From positions 310,001 to 374,000 of the forward strand of contig NZ_JADKRR010000001.1 in NCBI RefSeq assembly GCF_015351105.1: a DNA stretch of 64,000 nucleotides, given 5' to 3'. Source of the DNA: Clavibacter sp. VKM Ac-2872. GTDB lineage: Bacteria; Actinomycetota; Actinomycetes; Actinomycetales; Microbacteriaceae. Under the pieces are notes generated by a model, which was not told the origin of the DNA, ran no database searches, and saw only the letters and a list, made by a program, of their open reading frames with translations. Position 1 is the stretch's first letter, and every line of letters begins with the position of its first letter. Shown here in pieces: positions 32,837 through 42,270 of the stretch. The translations under genes were made by a program, and so were the position numbers.

Positions 32837-34402
32837 CTAGCCGGCGAGGTCGCGGATGGTCAGGCCGGTGAACCGCGCCGCGCCGCCGACGGAGCGGAGC
32901 GCGATGCCCGTGTCCCCGTCCGCGAACTGCACCTGCTGCGAGAGCACGACGTGTCCGTCGTCCGCGAAGACCTCCACGCTCTGCATGTCGACGAAGATCC
33001 GCAGGTGGAGGGAGCGGCCCGCCGCATCGCCCGGCGCGGTCGCCCGCCTGTACGGGGACAGGGAGTACCCGGGCAGGTCGGACGCCGACCGGTCGACGTA
33101 CACCTCGCTCCCGGTCCTGCCGATGTCGGTGTGCCGCGCCCCGTCCGCGGAGCGTCCCACCCACACGCCGACGTCGGTCGCCGCGGTCCACGCGATGTCG
33201 AGCTCGAGCTCGTAGGCCCGGCCGTCCCAGGGGAGGACGACCGTGCCGTCCACCTCGCGGTCGGGCAGCTCGACGGTCCGGGTGGCGGTGGCCGCGAGCG
33301 CCGCGACGGGAGCGCTGAGCAGGCTGTAGCGCCCGTCCGCCTGGCGATCGAGCCGCAGCTCGCGGACGATCGAGTTCTGGCCGTTGTACCCGTCGGACGC
33401 GTCGGTGGGCACGTCGCGGTTCGCGTACTTCCAGTTGTTCATCCACGCGATCGCGTAGCGGCGCGTCTCCGGCGCCTCGACGACCGGCCACGTGACGGCC
33501 GCGTACCAGTCCCACCCCCAGTCGAGCCACTGCGGCGTGAGGTCGTCCGCGAGGTACTGCTCGCCGTCCCAGCGCCCGGTCCAGTACGCGTACGTCATGG
33601 GCAGGCCGACGCCGTAGGCGTCCATGCTCGCGCCGAGCACCCAGTGGCGGCTGCCGTCGTCCGCCGTCATCTCGAACAGATCCGGGCACTCGATCCCGCC
33701 GAGCCCGTGGTCGGGGTAGTCGAAGTTGCGCTGCAGCCGCCACGTGCGCAGGTCGGGAGATGTGTAGAAGGCCGCGTAGCGCGCGCGTCCGATGACGCAG
33801 ACCCACTCGCCGCGGGCGGCGTCCCAGTGCACCTTGGGGTCGCGGAACCACTCGGCGTTGTCGATCTCGCCCGGCGTCGACGCGGCGCGGCCGTCGGTGT
33901 TGACGATCACCGGGTCCGGGAGCGCGGTGAAGGTCGCGCCCCCGTCGGTCGACCAGTGCAGGTACTGCTCCTGGTACTTCCGCACGCCGTCCGTCGGCTG
34001 CGTCGCCAGGGCGACGACCGCGCCGGCGCCGAAGCCCGCCGTGTTCGCGGAGTCGACGACGGCCGAGCCGGACCAGACCGGGAAGTCCGGCTGCAGCGGG
34101 ATGGCGACGCCGTGATGGGTGAAGTGCACGGCGTCCGTGGTCGATGCGCGGTCCCAGCCACCCGGGCCGTTGTTCTGGTCCGAGTGCAGGTAGTAGAGCT
34201 GGTACGCGCCGTCGGTGAACACGGGCCGCTGCGGATCGCACAGCCACCCGGTGGGCGGCGTCATGTGGAACCTCGCGCGGAGCGATGCGGCGGCGGCCGA
34301 CGTCCTCGTCGCGTGCGCCGGACCGGCGGCCGCGGCCAGGGCGGCCAGCACCCCGCCTCCTGCTCCCTGGAGGACCAGGCGTCGTGAGATGTCGTTCGTC
34401 AT
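32837..34402 (-). CDS. secreted GH32 fructan hydrolase (levanase/inulinase type)
   Basis: A 521-residue exported glycosidase is predicted from ATG 34402. The N terminus SRRLVLQGAGGGVLAALAAAAGPAHA is a Tat signal (RR followed by a hydrophobic stretch). GH32 five-bladed propeller motifs follow: GWLCDPQRP with the presumed nucleophile D56 (the usual form is WMNDPNG, so the Asn is replaced by Cys), WFRDPKVHW (RDP motif), and GIECPDLFEM (acid/base Glu). A C-terminal beta-sandwich ends the protein. It should degrade polymeric plant or bacterial fructan outside the cell for uptake by the adjacent ABC system. Confidence 0.88.
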   Translation of the reverse strand: MTNDISRRLVLQGAGGGVLAALAAAAGPAHATRTSAAAASLRARFHMTPPTGWLCDPQRPVFTDGAYQLYYLHSDQNNGPGGWDRASTTDAVHFTHHGVAIPLQPDFPVWSGSAVVDSANTAGFGAGAVVALATQPTDGVRKYQEQYLHWSTDGGATFTALPDPVIVNTDGRAASTPGEIDNAEWFRDPKVHWDAARGEWVCVIGRARYAAFYTSPDLRTWRLQRNFDYPDHGLGGIECPDLFEMTADDGSRHWVLGASMDAYGVGLPMTYAYWTGRWDGEQYLADDLTPQWLDWGWDWYAAVTWPVVEAPETRRYAIAWMNNWKYANRDVPTDASDGYNGQNSIVRELRLDRQADGRYSLLSAPVAALAATATRTVELPDREVDGTVVLPWDGRAYELELDIAWTAATDVGVWVGRSADGARHTDIGRTGSEVYVDRSASDLPGYSLSPYRRATAPGDAAGRSLHLRIFVDMQSVEVFADDGHVVLSQQVQFADGDTGIALRSVGGAARFTGLTIRDLAG

Positions 34403-34450
34403 CGGGACCTCCCTTCGGTTGATGGTCGTGCGTCTGATGGGTCGTGCGCG

Positions 34451-35878
34451 TCACGCGGAGGCGGGCTCGCCCACCCGGTCCGCGACCGTGAGCTCGACGT
34501 CGGCGGCGTCCGAGGACAGGGTCACCGTGACCCCGCCCGTCCCGAGGAGCACGAGGTGGGATGAGGCGACGATCCCCCCGTCGACGAACACCTCGAGGAG
34601 CGGGCCGTCGACGCTGACGAGCATCCGACCGCCGTGCCCGTCCGGCAGCGGCGCGGTCGTGGTCGCGGGGAGGTCGGGGTGCACGGCGGCCATGGCCGGG
34701 CCGCCCCGCGTGACGGTCAGCGTGGCGGCCGACGCGTCGAGCTCGATCACGGCGAACGCGTCGGCCGTCCCCCGGAGGTGGAGCCGCGACGTCCCCGGGC
34801 GCGAGCTGTCCCAGGCCAGCCCGAGCAGGAAGTGGTCGCCCAGGTCGAGCCGCGTGGCCGGTGCGTGCGCCGCGATCCGGAGGGGCGGGTGCTCCGCGAG
34901 GCGCTCCACGAGGGAGGCGGGCGGCCGCTGGACGAGGCGCGGGCCGGCGGCCGTGCGCGTCAGGCTGAGCGTGCGGGGGAGCGACATCGCGCCGCGCCAG
35001 GGCGTGGAGGGGATGGCGGCCGCGTAGCGCCAGTTGCTCATCCAGCCGAGCATGACCACGGCCGCGTCGGGGGCGTCGGCGAAGGTCACCCCGGCGTAGA
35101 AGTCGGTGCCGTGGTCCAGGCGAAGCGGATCCGGCGTCGCCGACGTGAAGGTCCGGCCGTCGAAGTCCCCCACGACGTAGCTCATGGAGGAGCCTCCCGG
35201 ATCATCGCGGCCGTCCACGGGGTTGGTGCTGAACGTGAGCACCCACGCGACGTGGTCGGGATCCCCGTCGACGGCGAGCGGGACGAGGTCGGGGCACTCC
35301 CACACGACGCCCTCCTCCCCGTGCGGCCCGAAGTCGCTGAGCGGCTCCCACGAGAGCAGGTCCGTGGACGAGTAGAAGATGACCCGGCGCTCCTCCGCCT
35401 CGACGGCGAGCAGCACCCACCGGGCGTGGCCGGCGGCGTCGGCGACGCGGATCACCTTCGGGTCGCGGAAGGACGACGTGCCGCGATCCAGGACGGGGTT
35501 GCGCGGATCCGGCGTCCAGGTCATCCCGCCGTCGGTGCTCGTGGCCCGCGACTGCGCCTGGTGGTCGTCGTCGTAGGCGCTCGTGTACAGGGCGGTCAGC
35601 TCGGACGAACCCGGGGAGGACGCGACGACGGACCCGGAGAAGATCTGCTCGCCGGGACGGTGCATGATCGCGACCGGGTGCTCGGTCCAGCGCTCCAGGT
35701 CGGGGCTCGTCGCGTGCCCCCAGCTCATGTTGCCCCAGTCCGCGCCGTGCGGGTTGTACTGGAAGAAGAGGTGCCAGAGGCCCGCGTGGTGCACGAGGCC
35801 GTTGGGGTCGTTCATCCAGTTCCGGCGCGGTGTGAAGTGGAATCGCGGTCGCGGGACGAGGGCGTCCGTGGCGCTCAC
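34451..35878 (-). CDS. GH32 beta-fructofuranosidase (cytoplasmic)
   Basis: A 475-residue enzyme without signal peptide is predicted from GTG 35878, overlapping the LacI gene stop as GTGA. All GH32 motifs are canonical: RRNWMNDPNGLVHH with nucleophile D24, FFQYNPHGADWGNMSWGHATS, SFRDPKVI, and VVWECPDLVPL with the acid/base glutamate. It hydrolyses sucrose, kestose or short fructo-oligosaccharides after import. It belongs to the same operon as the ABC transporter, the repressor and the secreted GH32. Confidence 0.93.
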   Translation of the reverse strand: MSATDALVPRPRFHFTPRRNWMNDPNGLVHHAGLWHLFFQYNPHGADWGNMSWGHATSPDLERWTEHPVAIMHRPGEQIFSGSVVASSPGSSELTALYTSAYDDDHQAQSRATSTDGGMTWTPDPRNPVLDRGTSSFRDPKVIRVADAAGHARWVLLAVEAEERRVIFYSSTDLLSWEPLSDFGPHGEEGVVWECPDLVPLAVDGDPDHVAWVLTFSTNPVDGRDDPGGSSMSYVVGDFDGRTFTSATPDPLRLDHGTDFYAGVTFADAPDAAVVMLGWMSNWRYAAAIPSTPWRGAMSLPRTLSLTRTAAGPRLVQRPPASLVERLAEHPPLRIAAHAPATRLDLGDHFLLGLAWDSSRPGTSRLHLRGTADAFAVIELDASAATLTVTRGGPAMAAVHPDLPATTTAPLPDGHGGRMLVSVDGPLLEVFVDGGIVASSHLVLLGTGGVTVTLSSDAADVELTVADRVGEPASA

Positions 35879-36894
35879 GTCGACGCCCGGCGGATCGGCG
35901 GGCAGGCGATGAGGTGCGGGTGCCCGGGCGACACCGTCTCCATCCCGAGCAGCACGCGGATGCCCGCGGCGCCGAGCTCGTAGTGCGGCAGCTCGACGGT
36001 CGTCAGCGCCGGGCGCAGGTGCGCGGCGATCACGTCCTGGTTGTCGAAGCCCACCACGGCGACGTCCTCGGGGATCCGCAGCCCGTGCTCCCGCAGCCCG
36101 TCGTAGAGGCCCATGGCCACCCGGTCGTTGTGGCAGAACACCCCGGTGGCCTCGGACTCGATCACCGACCGGACGCTCGCGTAGCCGCCGTCCTGCTGGG
36201 GCGTCGCGTCGAACACCAGCGCGGCGTCGAAGTCGATGTTCGCGCCGGCCAGCGCCGAGCGGTATCCCTCGAGCCGCCCGGTGCGCGCGGGGGAGTCCGT
36301 CGTCGTGTTGATGAACGCGATGCGACGGTGGCCGGCGGCGATCAGCTCCTCCGTCGCCGCCCGTCCGCCCTGCTCCTCGTCGGGCACCACCGCGGGCAGG
36401 CCGCTGCCCACGGCGAAGCAGTCCACGAGCACGGAGTCCGTCTGGTGCAGCAGGTCGGGCACGGTGATCTCGCGGTGGTACCAGGTCGAGTAGAGGATGC
36501 CCTGCACCTGGTGCTCGAGCATCATCGCGATCGCCTCCTCCTCCACCGCCGCGTCGCCCTCGGTGTTCGCCACCAGGAGCACGTAGCCGTGCTTCCAGGC
36601 CTCGTCCTGCGCACCGTGGATGATCTGCCCGGCGAACGGCGTGGTGGCGATGGCGTCCGCGACCAGCCCGATGAACCGGGACGACCCCTGGCGCAGGGTC
36701 TTCGCCAGCGCGTTCGGCCGGTAGCCGAGGCGGATGACGGCCTCCTGCACGCGCTGCCGCGCGTTCTCGCCGATCCGCGCGCCGGCCTTGTCGTTGATCA
36801 CATGCGAGACCGTGGCCACCGAGACGCCGGCCTCCTTGGCGACGTCGCGCATGGTCACCGCGCTCGTGCTGCGTCCGTGCTCCGGTCCGCTCAT
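35875..36894 (-). CDS. LacI-family repressor of the fructan operon
   Basis: A 339-residue regulator is predicted from ATG 36894 (ATGA overlap with the permease). The HTH MRDVAKEAGVSVATVSHVINDKAGARIGENARQRVQEAVIRLGYRPNALAKTL is followed by a periplasmic-binding-protein-like effector domain (FIGLVADAIATTPFAGQIIHGAQDEAWKHGYVLLVANT .. VVGFDNQDVIAAHLRPALTTVELP). It probably binds a fructose or sucrose-like sugar and represses the operon from the paired sites near 41738-41790. It lies within the operon, so autoregulation is expected. Confidence 0.92.
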   Translation of the reverse strand: MSGPEHGRSTSAVTMRDVAKEAGVSVATVSHVINDKAGARIGENARQRVQEAVIRLGYRPNALAKTLRQGSSRFIGLVADAIATTPFAGQIIHGAQDEAWKHGYVLLVANTEGDAAVEEEAIAMMLEHQVQGILYSTWYHREITVPDLLHQTDSVLVDCFAVGSGLPAVVPDEEQGGRAATEELIAAGHRRIAFINTTTDSPARTGRLEGYRSALAGANIDFDAALVFDATPQQDGGYASVRSVIESEATGVFCHNDRVAMGLYDGLREHGLRIPEDVAVVGFDNQDVIAAHLRPALTTVELPHYELGAAGIRVLLGMETVSPGHPHLIACPPIRRAST

Positions 36895-37805
36895 CCCTTG
36901 GTCGCTCCGCTCTCGAGGCCCTGGATCATGGCCTTGTTCAACACGAGGAACACCAGCAGGAGCGGGGTGACCGAGACGCACACCGCGGCGAACGTCGCCG
37001 TCCAGTCGGTGTTGCCCATGGCGCCGATGTAGTTCTGCAGGCCGAGCGGGATCGTCTTCAGCCCGTCGGAGAGCACGAACGTGTTCGCGAAGATGAAGTC
37101 GTTCCAGATGAAGATGCTGTTCACGAGGACCACGGTGATGATCGTGTTCGCGGACAGGGGCGACGTGATGCGGAAGAAGATCCGGTACGGGCCTGCGCCG
37201 TCGAGGGACGCCGCCTCGTACATCTCGGCCGGGATGTACTCGTAGAAGGAGGAGAACAGGTAGACCGCCATCGGCAGGGCGAACGCCGCCAGCGGGATGA
37301 TCATCGACAGGTGCGTGTCCAGGAGCCCGACGCGCGAGTAGTCGATGAACAGCGGGACGAGCGCGATCTGCACGGGGACGATGATCCCGAGCAGGAACAG
37401 CGAGCGGACGAGGCGGCTGAACCGGAAGCCCAGCACCTGCAGCGCGAAGGCCGCCATCATGCCGGCGACGACGATCACGGCGCTCGCCCCGAGGGTCACG
37501 ATGAGGCTGTTGACGATGTTCAGCCCCAGGTCGCCGCCCGCGAAGGCGCGCGCGTAGTTGTCCAGCGTGAACTCGGACGGGAAGGCGAACGGGTCGCCGC
37601 CCGCGAAGTCCGCGGCCGTGCGGAAGCTCGTGATGAGGAGCCAGGCGAGCGGGTACACCTGCACGACGAGGATGGCGACGACCGTCACCGTGAGCAGGGT
37701 CCGCTGGACGCGGAGCCGCGGGGAGCGCGTCGGGCGTCGCCGCGCCGGCCCGCTGCCCGGGCTCGGGCGCTCCTCCGTCGGGCGGTCGAGGGTGGGCGTG
37801 GTCAT
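36891..37805 (-). CDS. CUT1 sugar ABC transporter permease (MalG-like)
   Basis: A 304-residue permease with six helices starts at ATG 37805. The conserved cytoplasmic EAA loop reads EYIPAEMYEAASLDGAGPYRIFFRITSPLSANTI. It pairs with the MalF-like permease immediately upstream (4-bp overlap) to form the channel. No ATPase gene is in the operon, so a shared MsiK-type ATPase encoded elsewhere is expected, as is common in actinobacteria. Confidence 0.93.
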   Translation of the reverse strand: MTTPTLDRPTEERPSPGSGPARRRPTRSPRLRVQRTLLTVTVVAILVVQVYPLAWLLITSFRTAADFAGGDPFAFPSEFTLDNYARAFAGGDLGLNIVNSLIVTLGASAVIVVAGMMAAFALQVLGFRFSRLVRSLFLLGIIVPVQIALVPLFIDYSRVGLLDTHLSMIIPLAAFALPMAVYLFSSFYEYIPAEMYEAASLDGAGPYRIFFRITSPLSANTIITVVLVNSIFIWNDFIFANTFVLSDGLKTIPLGLQNYIGAMGNTDWTATFAAVCVSVTPLLLVFLVLNKAMIQGLESGATKG

Positions 37806-38815
37806 GAGTCGTCCCTTCGACGCAGGAGCAGGAAGATGATGCCGACGGCGACGAGGCACTCGACGACGATGAACACGGAGATGGTGCTCGCGTACCCGTA
37901 GTCGGTGTGCACGAAGGCCGTCTTGTACATGTACGTCGTGAGCAGCTCCGACGACTGGCCCGGGCCGCCGTTCGTCAGCAGGTAGGGGATGTCGAAGCCG
38001 CGCAGGGCGAAGGTGGTCGCCATGATCGTCGTCGTGGTCCACACCGGGCGGATGTAGGGGAAGCGGATCCGCCAGAACAGCTGCCACCAGGTCGCGCCGT
38101 CGAGCCGCGCCGCCTCCTCGAGCTCGCGGGGCACGGCGAGGAGCGCGGCGTAGATGATCAGCATGTAGAGGCCCGTGAAGCGCCATCCCTCGGGGACGGA
38201 GACCGCGGCGAGGACGGTGGACACGTTCGACAGCCACGCGGTCTGCAGCGAGCCGAGCCCGATCCAGCCCAGCGCCTGGTTGAGCAGGCCGACCGGCTCG
38301 AGGGAGTAGATGCGCTGGAAGAGGATCGCGATGGCGACGGTCGAGATGACCGCCGGGAGCAGGTACAGCGTCTTCACGAGCTCGCGGGCTCGGGGCAGCG
38401 CGCTCACCAGGCTCGCGACGATGAGCGCTCCGCCCAGCTGCAGGACCAGGCAGATGGCCAGGTACGCGAGCGCGTTCCCGAACGACGTCCAGAACACGTC
38501 GTCGCGGGTCAGCATCTTCACGTAGTTGTCGATCCCGACGAACCTCATGTCGGTGATGCCGTCCCACCGGAAGAAGCTGAGCACCAGCGACTGCCCGATC
38601 GGGAGGAGCACGGCGAAGCCGTAGACGACGAGCGGCGGCAGGAGGAACACGAGCACGGAGAGCCGCGATCGTCGCGGGAGCATCGACCCCGCCACCGGCG
38701 CGCGCCGGGGGGCGCGGGCCGCGACCTCGCGGACGGCCGCGGTCGGCGCGGATCCGCCGCCGCTCCCGACCGATCCCCCGGCCCCGCCCGCGGCCCGCTC
38801 GACGAGGTCAGTCAT
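37802..38815 (-). CDS. CUT1 sugar ABC transporter permease (MalF-like)
   Basis: A 337-residue permease with a 45-residue Ala/Arg-rich N-terminal tail and six helices. The EAA loop is AVPRELEEAARLDGATWWQLFWRIRFPYIRPVW. ATG 38815 overlaps the binding-protein gene by 8 bp and has GGAG upstream within that gene. Partner of the MalG-like permease; it imports fructo-oligosaccharides by context. Confidence 0.93.
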   Translation of the reverse strand: MTDLVERAAGGAGGSVGSGGGSAPTAAVREVAARAPRRAPVAGSMLPRRSRLSVLVFLLPPLVVYGFAVLLPIGQSLVLSFFRWDGITDMRFVGIDNYVKMLTRDDVFWTSFGNALAYLAICLVLQLGGALIVASLVSALPRARELVKTLYLLPAVISTVAIAILFQRIYSLEPVGLLNQALGWIGLGSLQTAWLSNVSTVLAAVSVPEGWRFTGLYMLIIYAALLAVPRELEEAARLDGATWWQLFWRIRFPYIRPVWTTTTIMATTFALRGFDIPYLLTNGGPGQSSELLTTYMYKTAFVHTDYGYASTISVFIVVECLVAVGIIFLLLRRRDDS

Positions 38816-40148
38816 CGCTGTTCTCCTTGAGGGAGGCGTCCATAGTGGTGATGAAGTCGTCCGGCGAGATGTCGCCCTGGACGAGGAGCGTCAGCTCCTG
38901 CTGCAGGCGCGTGTTCGTGGCCGGGTCGAGCTGCGTGTCCCACGGCATCGCGATCGTGCTGCCGATCCCGTCCGCCTGCCCCACCGCTCGCGAGTACAGC
39001 GGCGTCGCATCCGTCGGGATCGCGGTCGTCGCCGTCGTCGTGGGCGAGAGCGCGCCGGTCGCCGCGTAGAGCTCGGGGTAGCGCTTCAGCGCGAACGCGA
39101 GGAAGTCGCGCACCAGGGGGTCGTAGGTCCGGGCGTTGACGGCCATGCCGATCCCCGACGGCGCCATGTACTCGTCCGCGTCGGTCACGGCGCCGTCGAT
39201 CGTCGGCAGTGTGAAGTAGTCGACGGCGCCGCGCACGCCCGGGTCGAGGGCGTCCGTCGCGAGGTTCGCGAGCTCCCACGTGCCGGTGTTGTAGATCGCG
39301 GCCTTCCCCGAGGTGAACTGGGCCTGCGCGTCGGCGTACCCGGTCGAGGAGAAGCCCTCCTGGAAGCAGCCCGCCTTGCCGAGCGATGCCAGCCACTCGG
39401 CGGCCGCGCGCCCGGCGGGATCCCCGAAGGACGCCGCGCCCGACTTGAGGTCCTTCACGTACTCGGGACCCGCCATGCGGAACGGGTAGTAGGCCATGTA
39501 GCGCTCGAGCGGCCACTGGTCCTGGCCGTCCAGCGCGATCGGGGTGATGCCCTTCTGGCGCAGCGCCTGGCACATGGCGGGGAAGTCGTCGAGGGTCGCC
39601 GGGACCCCCACCCCCGCCTCCTTCAGGAGGTCGGAGTTGTACCAGAAGAACTCGAGCTGGAACTCGAACGGGACCATGCGCAGGGATCCGTCGTCGAAGC
39701 GCTGGTAGTCGAGGGCCGCGGCGCGGTAGTCGTCGGCGACGCCGAGGTCGGTGAGGAGCGCGTCGACGTCCATCATCCGGCCCTGCGATGCGAGCTTCTG
39801 CGCGAACGGGGTCGCGTCCGTGTCGAACAGCTCCGGCAGCTTGTTCGCCGCCGCGAGGGTCTCGTACTTCTGGATGTAGGAGGGGCGATCGGGGGTGGTG
39901 ATGAGGTTCAGGGCGAAGCCGGGGTGGTCGGCGGCGTACTCGTCCGCGATCTTCTCCATCGTGGTGATGACGCCGCCGTCGGCGGGACGCGAGAGGAGCC
40001 AGGAGATCTGGCGCGGGACGATCTCCCCCTCCGGGTGGACGTCCTGCGGATCCGCACCGGATGAGGTGCCGGCGCAGCCGGTGATCAGCAGGGCGAGGGC
40101 AGCGGTCGCGGCGGCCAGGGACGAGGCCCTGCGGCGTGAGGTGGGCAT
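38808..40148 (-). CDS. extracellular sugar-binding lipoprotein of the fructan ABC transporter
   Basis: A 446-residue CUT1 solute-binding protein starts at ATG 40148, chosen because GGAG lies nine bases before it. The alternative ATG 40163 lacks a ribosome-binding site. The signal peptide RRRASSLAAATAALALLITGC ends in a lipobox, so the protein is anchored to the membrane by the cysteine. The family motifs WYNSDLLKEAGV and AIYNTGTWELANL are present. It captures oligosaccharides released by the secreted GH32 enzyme. Confidence 0.92.
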   Translation of the reverse strand: MPTSRRRASSLAAATAALALLITGCAGTSSGADPQDVHPEGEIVPRQISWLLSRPADGGVITTMEKIADEYAADHPGFALNLITTPDRPSYIQKYETLAAANKLPELFDTDATPFAQKLASQGRMMDVDALLTDLGVADDYRAAALDYQRFDDGSLRMVPFEFQLEFFWYNSDLLKEAGVGVPATLDDFPAMCQALRQKGITPIALDGQDQWPLERYMAYYPFRMAGPEYVKDLKSGAASFGDPAGRAAAEWLASLGKAGCFQEGFSSTGYADAQAQFTSGKAAIYNTGTWELANLATDALDPGVRGAVDYFTLPTIDGAVTDADEYMAPSGIGMAVNARTYDPLVRDFLAFALKRYPELYAATGALSPTTTATTAIPTDATPLYSRAVGQADGIGSTIAMPWDTQLDPATNTRLQQELTLLVQGDISPDDFITTMDASLKENSDD

Positions 40149-40240
40149 GGGTGAGGTCTCCATCGACTCGGTGGTGGGTGGTGCTGCGGGTGGGGGTGGT
40201 GCGGGGTGGTGCGGTGGGCGGGGTGGTGCGGTGGGCGGTG

Positions 40241-41719
40241 TCAGCGGGCGGTGGCGAGGAGCTCGCGGTCGGGCGTCGCGGCGTGCGCGGCGTGGCTCTC
40301 GCGGGACGAGAGCGTCGCGGTGAGGAACGTGACCCGTCCCTCCCCGACGAACACGCCGACCCGGCCGGCGGGGCGATCGTGGATGCGCGTGCTCAGCACG
40401 ACGGCATCGTCGACCGTCGCGACGAGGAGGTCGCCGTCGACGATCACCTCGAGCGTGTGCACCCCGGGCTCCAGGCGGCAGGGGCGCTCCAGCTCCACCG
40501 CGAACGGCACGTCACCGGAGATCTGCCACTGCTCCGTGCCCGTGATCCGACGCGGCCACCTGTCCATCACGAGCCGGTGCCGCCGGGGCTCGAGGCGCAG
40601 GACGTAGGACTCGTCCCCGTCGGCACCGGCTCGCAGGAGCACGCCGCACTCGGTCGTGGCCTCCGGGATCTCGATCGTGGTGACCAGGCGGAAGGACGCG
40701 GGCGCGTCGTCGGCCGAGAGCACGTGGGCGTACCCGTCCGGCGCGTCGAGAGAGGTCGGCGCGTCCACGATCGGGGCCTCCGCCCGGTCGAACGTGTCCC
40801 GCAGCTCCTCGGTCGGATGGAACGCCAGGGTCCCGTCCGCTCGCTGCTCGGCCTCCAGGACCGACAGGGTGCCGGCCCACTGCCAGGGGCCGTCGTCGCG
40901 GGAGCCCTCCCGGGTCGCGATCCAGCCGAAGAAGAAGCGCCGGCCGTCGCGTTCCGCCGACTTCGCGGCGTAGAACGCGCGCCCGTCGATCGTGTCGTGC
41001 TCGGGGACGATCCACGGACCGTGCAGATCACGTGACATCCGATAGCGCGTGGTGAACGCGTCGCTGAACTCCGAGGAGACGAGGTACCACCACCCGCCCC
41101 AGCGGAAGACCTCCGGGCACTCGTGGGCGATGCACCGCCGGGGGTCCCAGAACGGCTCGTCGGCGACCCAGCTCTCGAGGTCGCGGGAGGTGCACTGGGC
41201 GATGACGCCACGCCGCCGCGGCGCGCCGTCCACGTGGCGGGCCGTGATGAGCATCCGCCACAGGCCGGCCTCCTCGTCGCGGAAGACGAACGGATCCCGC
41301 CAGTCGGCCGTCTCGTAGCCGGCGGTCGCGCCGAACGTGTGCTCCGGGTGCTTCGTCCAGGAGGCCATGCCGTCGTCGCTCGTCGCGTGCATCACGAGCT
41401 GGAGCGGCAGCCCGTCGTCGCCGACGCGCTCCGGGTTCTGCCCCGTGTAGAAGAGGTGGTGCACGCCGGCGTCGTCCAGGACGACGCTGCCCGTGTAGGC
41501 GTTGAAGTCCGCGGCCGACTCGCCGCCGGACTCGAGCGCGACGCCGAGGTCGGAGAAGTCGACGAGGTCCGTGGTGGTGAGGCGGTGCCAGGGCATCCCC
41601 TCCTTGGGCTGCGCGCGCGTCTCGTGCAGGTAGAAGAGGTGGAAGACGCCGCCCTCCTGCCAGGGGATGACGTCGCCGACCCAGGCGTCGGTGGGGCGGG
41701 GGAAGCCTCGCTGCTGCAT
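40241..41719 (-). CDS. GH32-like beta-fructosidase, first gene of the fructan operon
   Basis: A 492-residue enzyme without signal peptide starts at ATG 41719 with GGAG just before. The GH32/GH68-type propeller is recognised from PTDAWVGDVIPWQEGGVFHLFYLHE (likely nucleophile D16), TADWRDPFVF (RDP motif), and IAHECPEVFRWGGWWYLVSSE (acid/base Glu), plus a C-terminal beta-sandwich (AFYAAKSAERDGRRFFFGWIATREG in between). The first motif departs from WMNDPNG, placing it in a divergent GH32 branch, possibly acting on an unusual fructan or sucrose derivative. Confidence 0.85.
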   Translation of the reverse strand: MQQRGFPRPTDAWVGDVIPWQEGGVFHLFYLHETRAQPKEGMPWHRLTTTDLVDFSDLGVALESGGESAADFNAYTGSVVLDDAGVHHLFYTGQNPERVGDDGLPLQLVMHATSDDGMASWTKHPEHTFGATAGYETADWRDPFVFRDEEAGLWRMLITARHVDGAPRRRGVIAQCTSRDLESWVADEPFWDPRRCIAHECPEVFRWGGWWYLVSSEFSDAFTTRYRMSRDLHGPWIVPEHDTIDGRAFYAAKSAERDGRRFFFGWIATREGSRDDGPWQWAGTLSVLEAEQRADGTLAFHPTEELRDTFDRAEAPIVDAPTSLDAPDGYAHVLSADDAPASFRLVTTIEIPEATTECGVLLRAGADGDESYVLRLEPRRHRLVMDRWPRRITGTEQWQISGDVPFAVELERPCRLEPGVHTLEVIVDGDLLVATVDDAVVLSTRIHDRPAGRVGVFVGEGRVTFLTATLSSRESHAAHAATPDRELLATAR

Positions 41720-41737
41720 GTCACTCCGTCGTGATGA

Positions 41738-41790
41738 TTAATCGGTTACGCAGACTCAACCACAGACGCGGAGCGTGATCAACCGTTTAA
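41738..41790. promoter_or_regulatory. paired LacI-type operators at the head of the fructan operon
   Basis: Two similar near-palindromes, TTAATCGGTTAC (41738-41749) and TCAACCGTTTAA (41779-41790; reverse complement TTAAACGGTTGA), share the pattern TTAAWCGGTTR with a central CG, as in LacI operators. Centres are 41 bp apart, close to four helical turns, which suits repressor looping. The first lies 19 bp before the GH32 start codon. The likely ligand is the LacI protein encoded at 35875-36894. Confidence 0.6.
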
Positions 41791-41854
41791 TCAGAATCGC
41801 GACGGCCGACTCGAGCGCCGTCGAGGTCGGCGCCGGCGCGGAGGGGCGCGCGGG

Positions 41855-42217
41855 CTACGGCCGCTCGTCCACCACGCCCACGAAGCGGCTGCCGATCCCG
41901 TCGACCTCGCGCCGGGCGAGGCCGAGCGCGGGCTCGGGCAGCTCGTCGGGGGAGTGGCGCTCGCAGGAGAGGTGGGAGAACTCCGGCCACCACTTCTTGG
42001 GGCGCACGGCCTCGGTGAAGCCGCAGACCTCGCACGTGAGCTGCACCCAGACGGGGCGCTTGCCGGTCGCGTTCGCGCGGGACTGCGCCAGCCAGGCGGG
42101 CGGATCCTGGTCCATCGCGGCGATCTCGGACTCGGGCACGCGCCCCGGGATGCCGTGGCGCGTGGCCATCTCCAGCGGGATGCCCAGCCGCAGCGCGGCC
42201 TCTCGTCTCGTGATCAT
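41855..42217 (-). CDS. small zinc-ribbon-like hypothetical protein
   Basis: A 120-residue protein starts at ATG 42217. It opens with a helix-turn-helix-like segment (MITRREAALRLGIPLEMATRHGIPGRVPESEIAAM), and then VQLTCEVCGFTEAVRPKKWWPEFSHLSCERH has a CxxC plus C and H arrangement able to bind zinc. I do not recognise a named family. It is divergent from the OhrR gene by 88 bp. Confidence 0.65.
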   Translation of the reverse strand: MITRREAALRLGIPLEMATRHGIPGRVPESEIAAMDQDPPAWLAQSRANATGKRPVWVQLTCEVCGFTEAVRPKKWWPEFSHLSCERHSPDELPEPALGLARREVDGIGSRFVGVVDERP

Positions 42218-42270
42218 GTCGGTCCAGGGTACGCGGCGGCGCTCCGCTCCTGAGCATCGCCCGAACTGGA

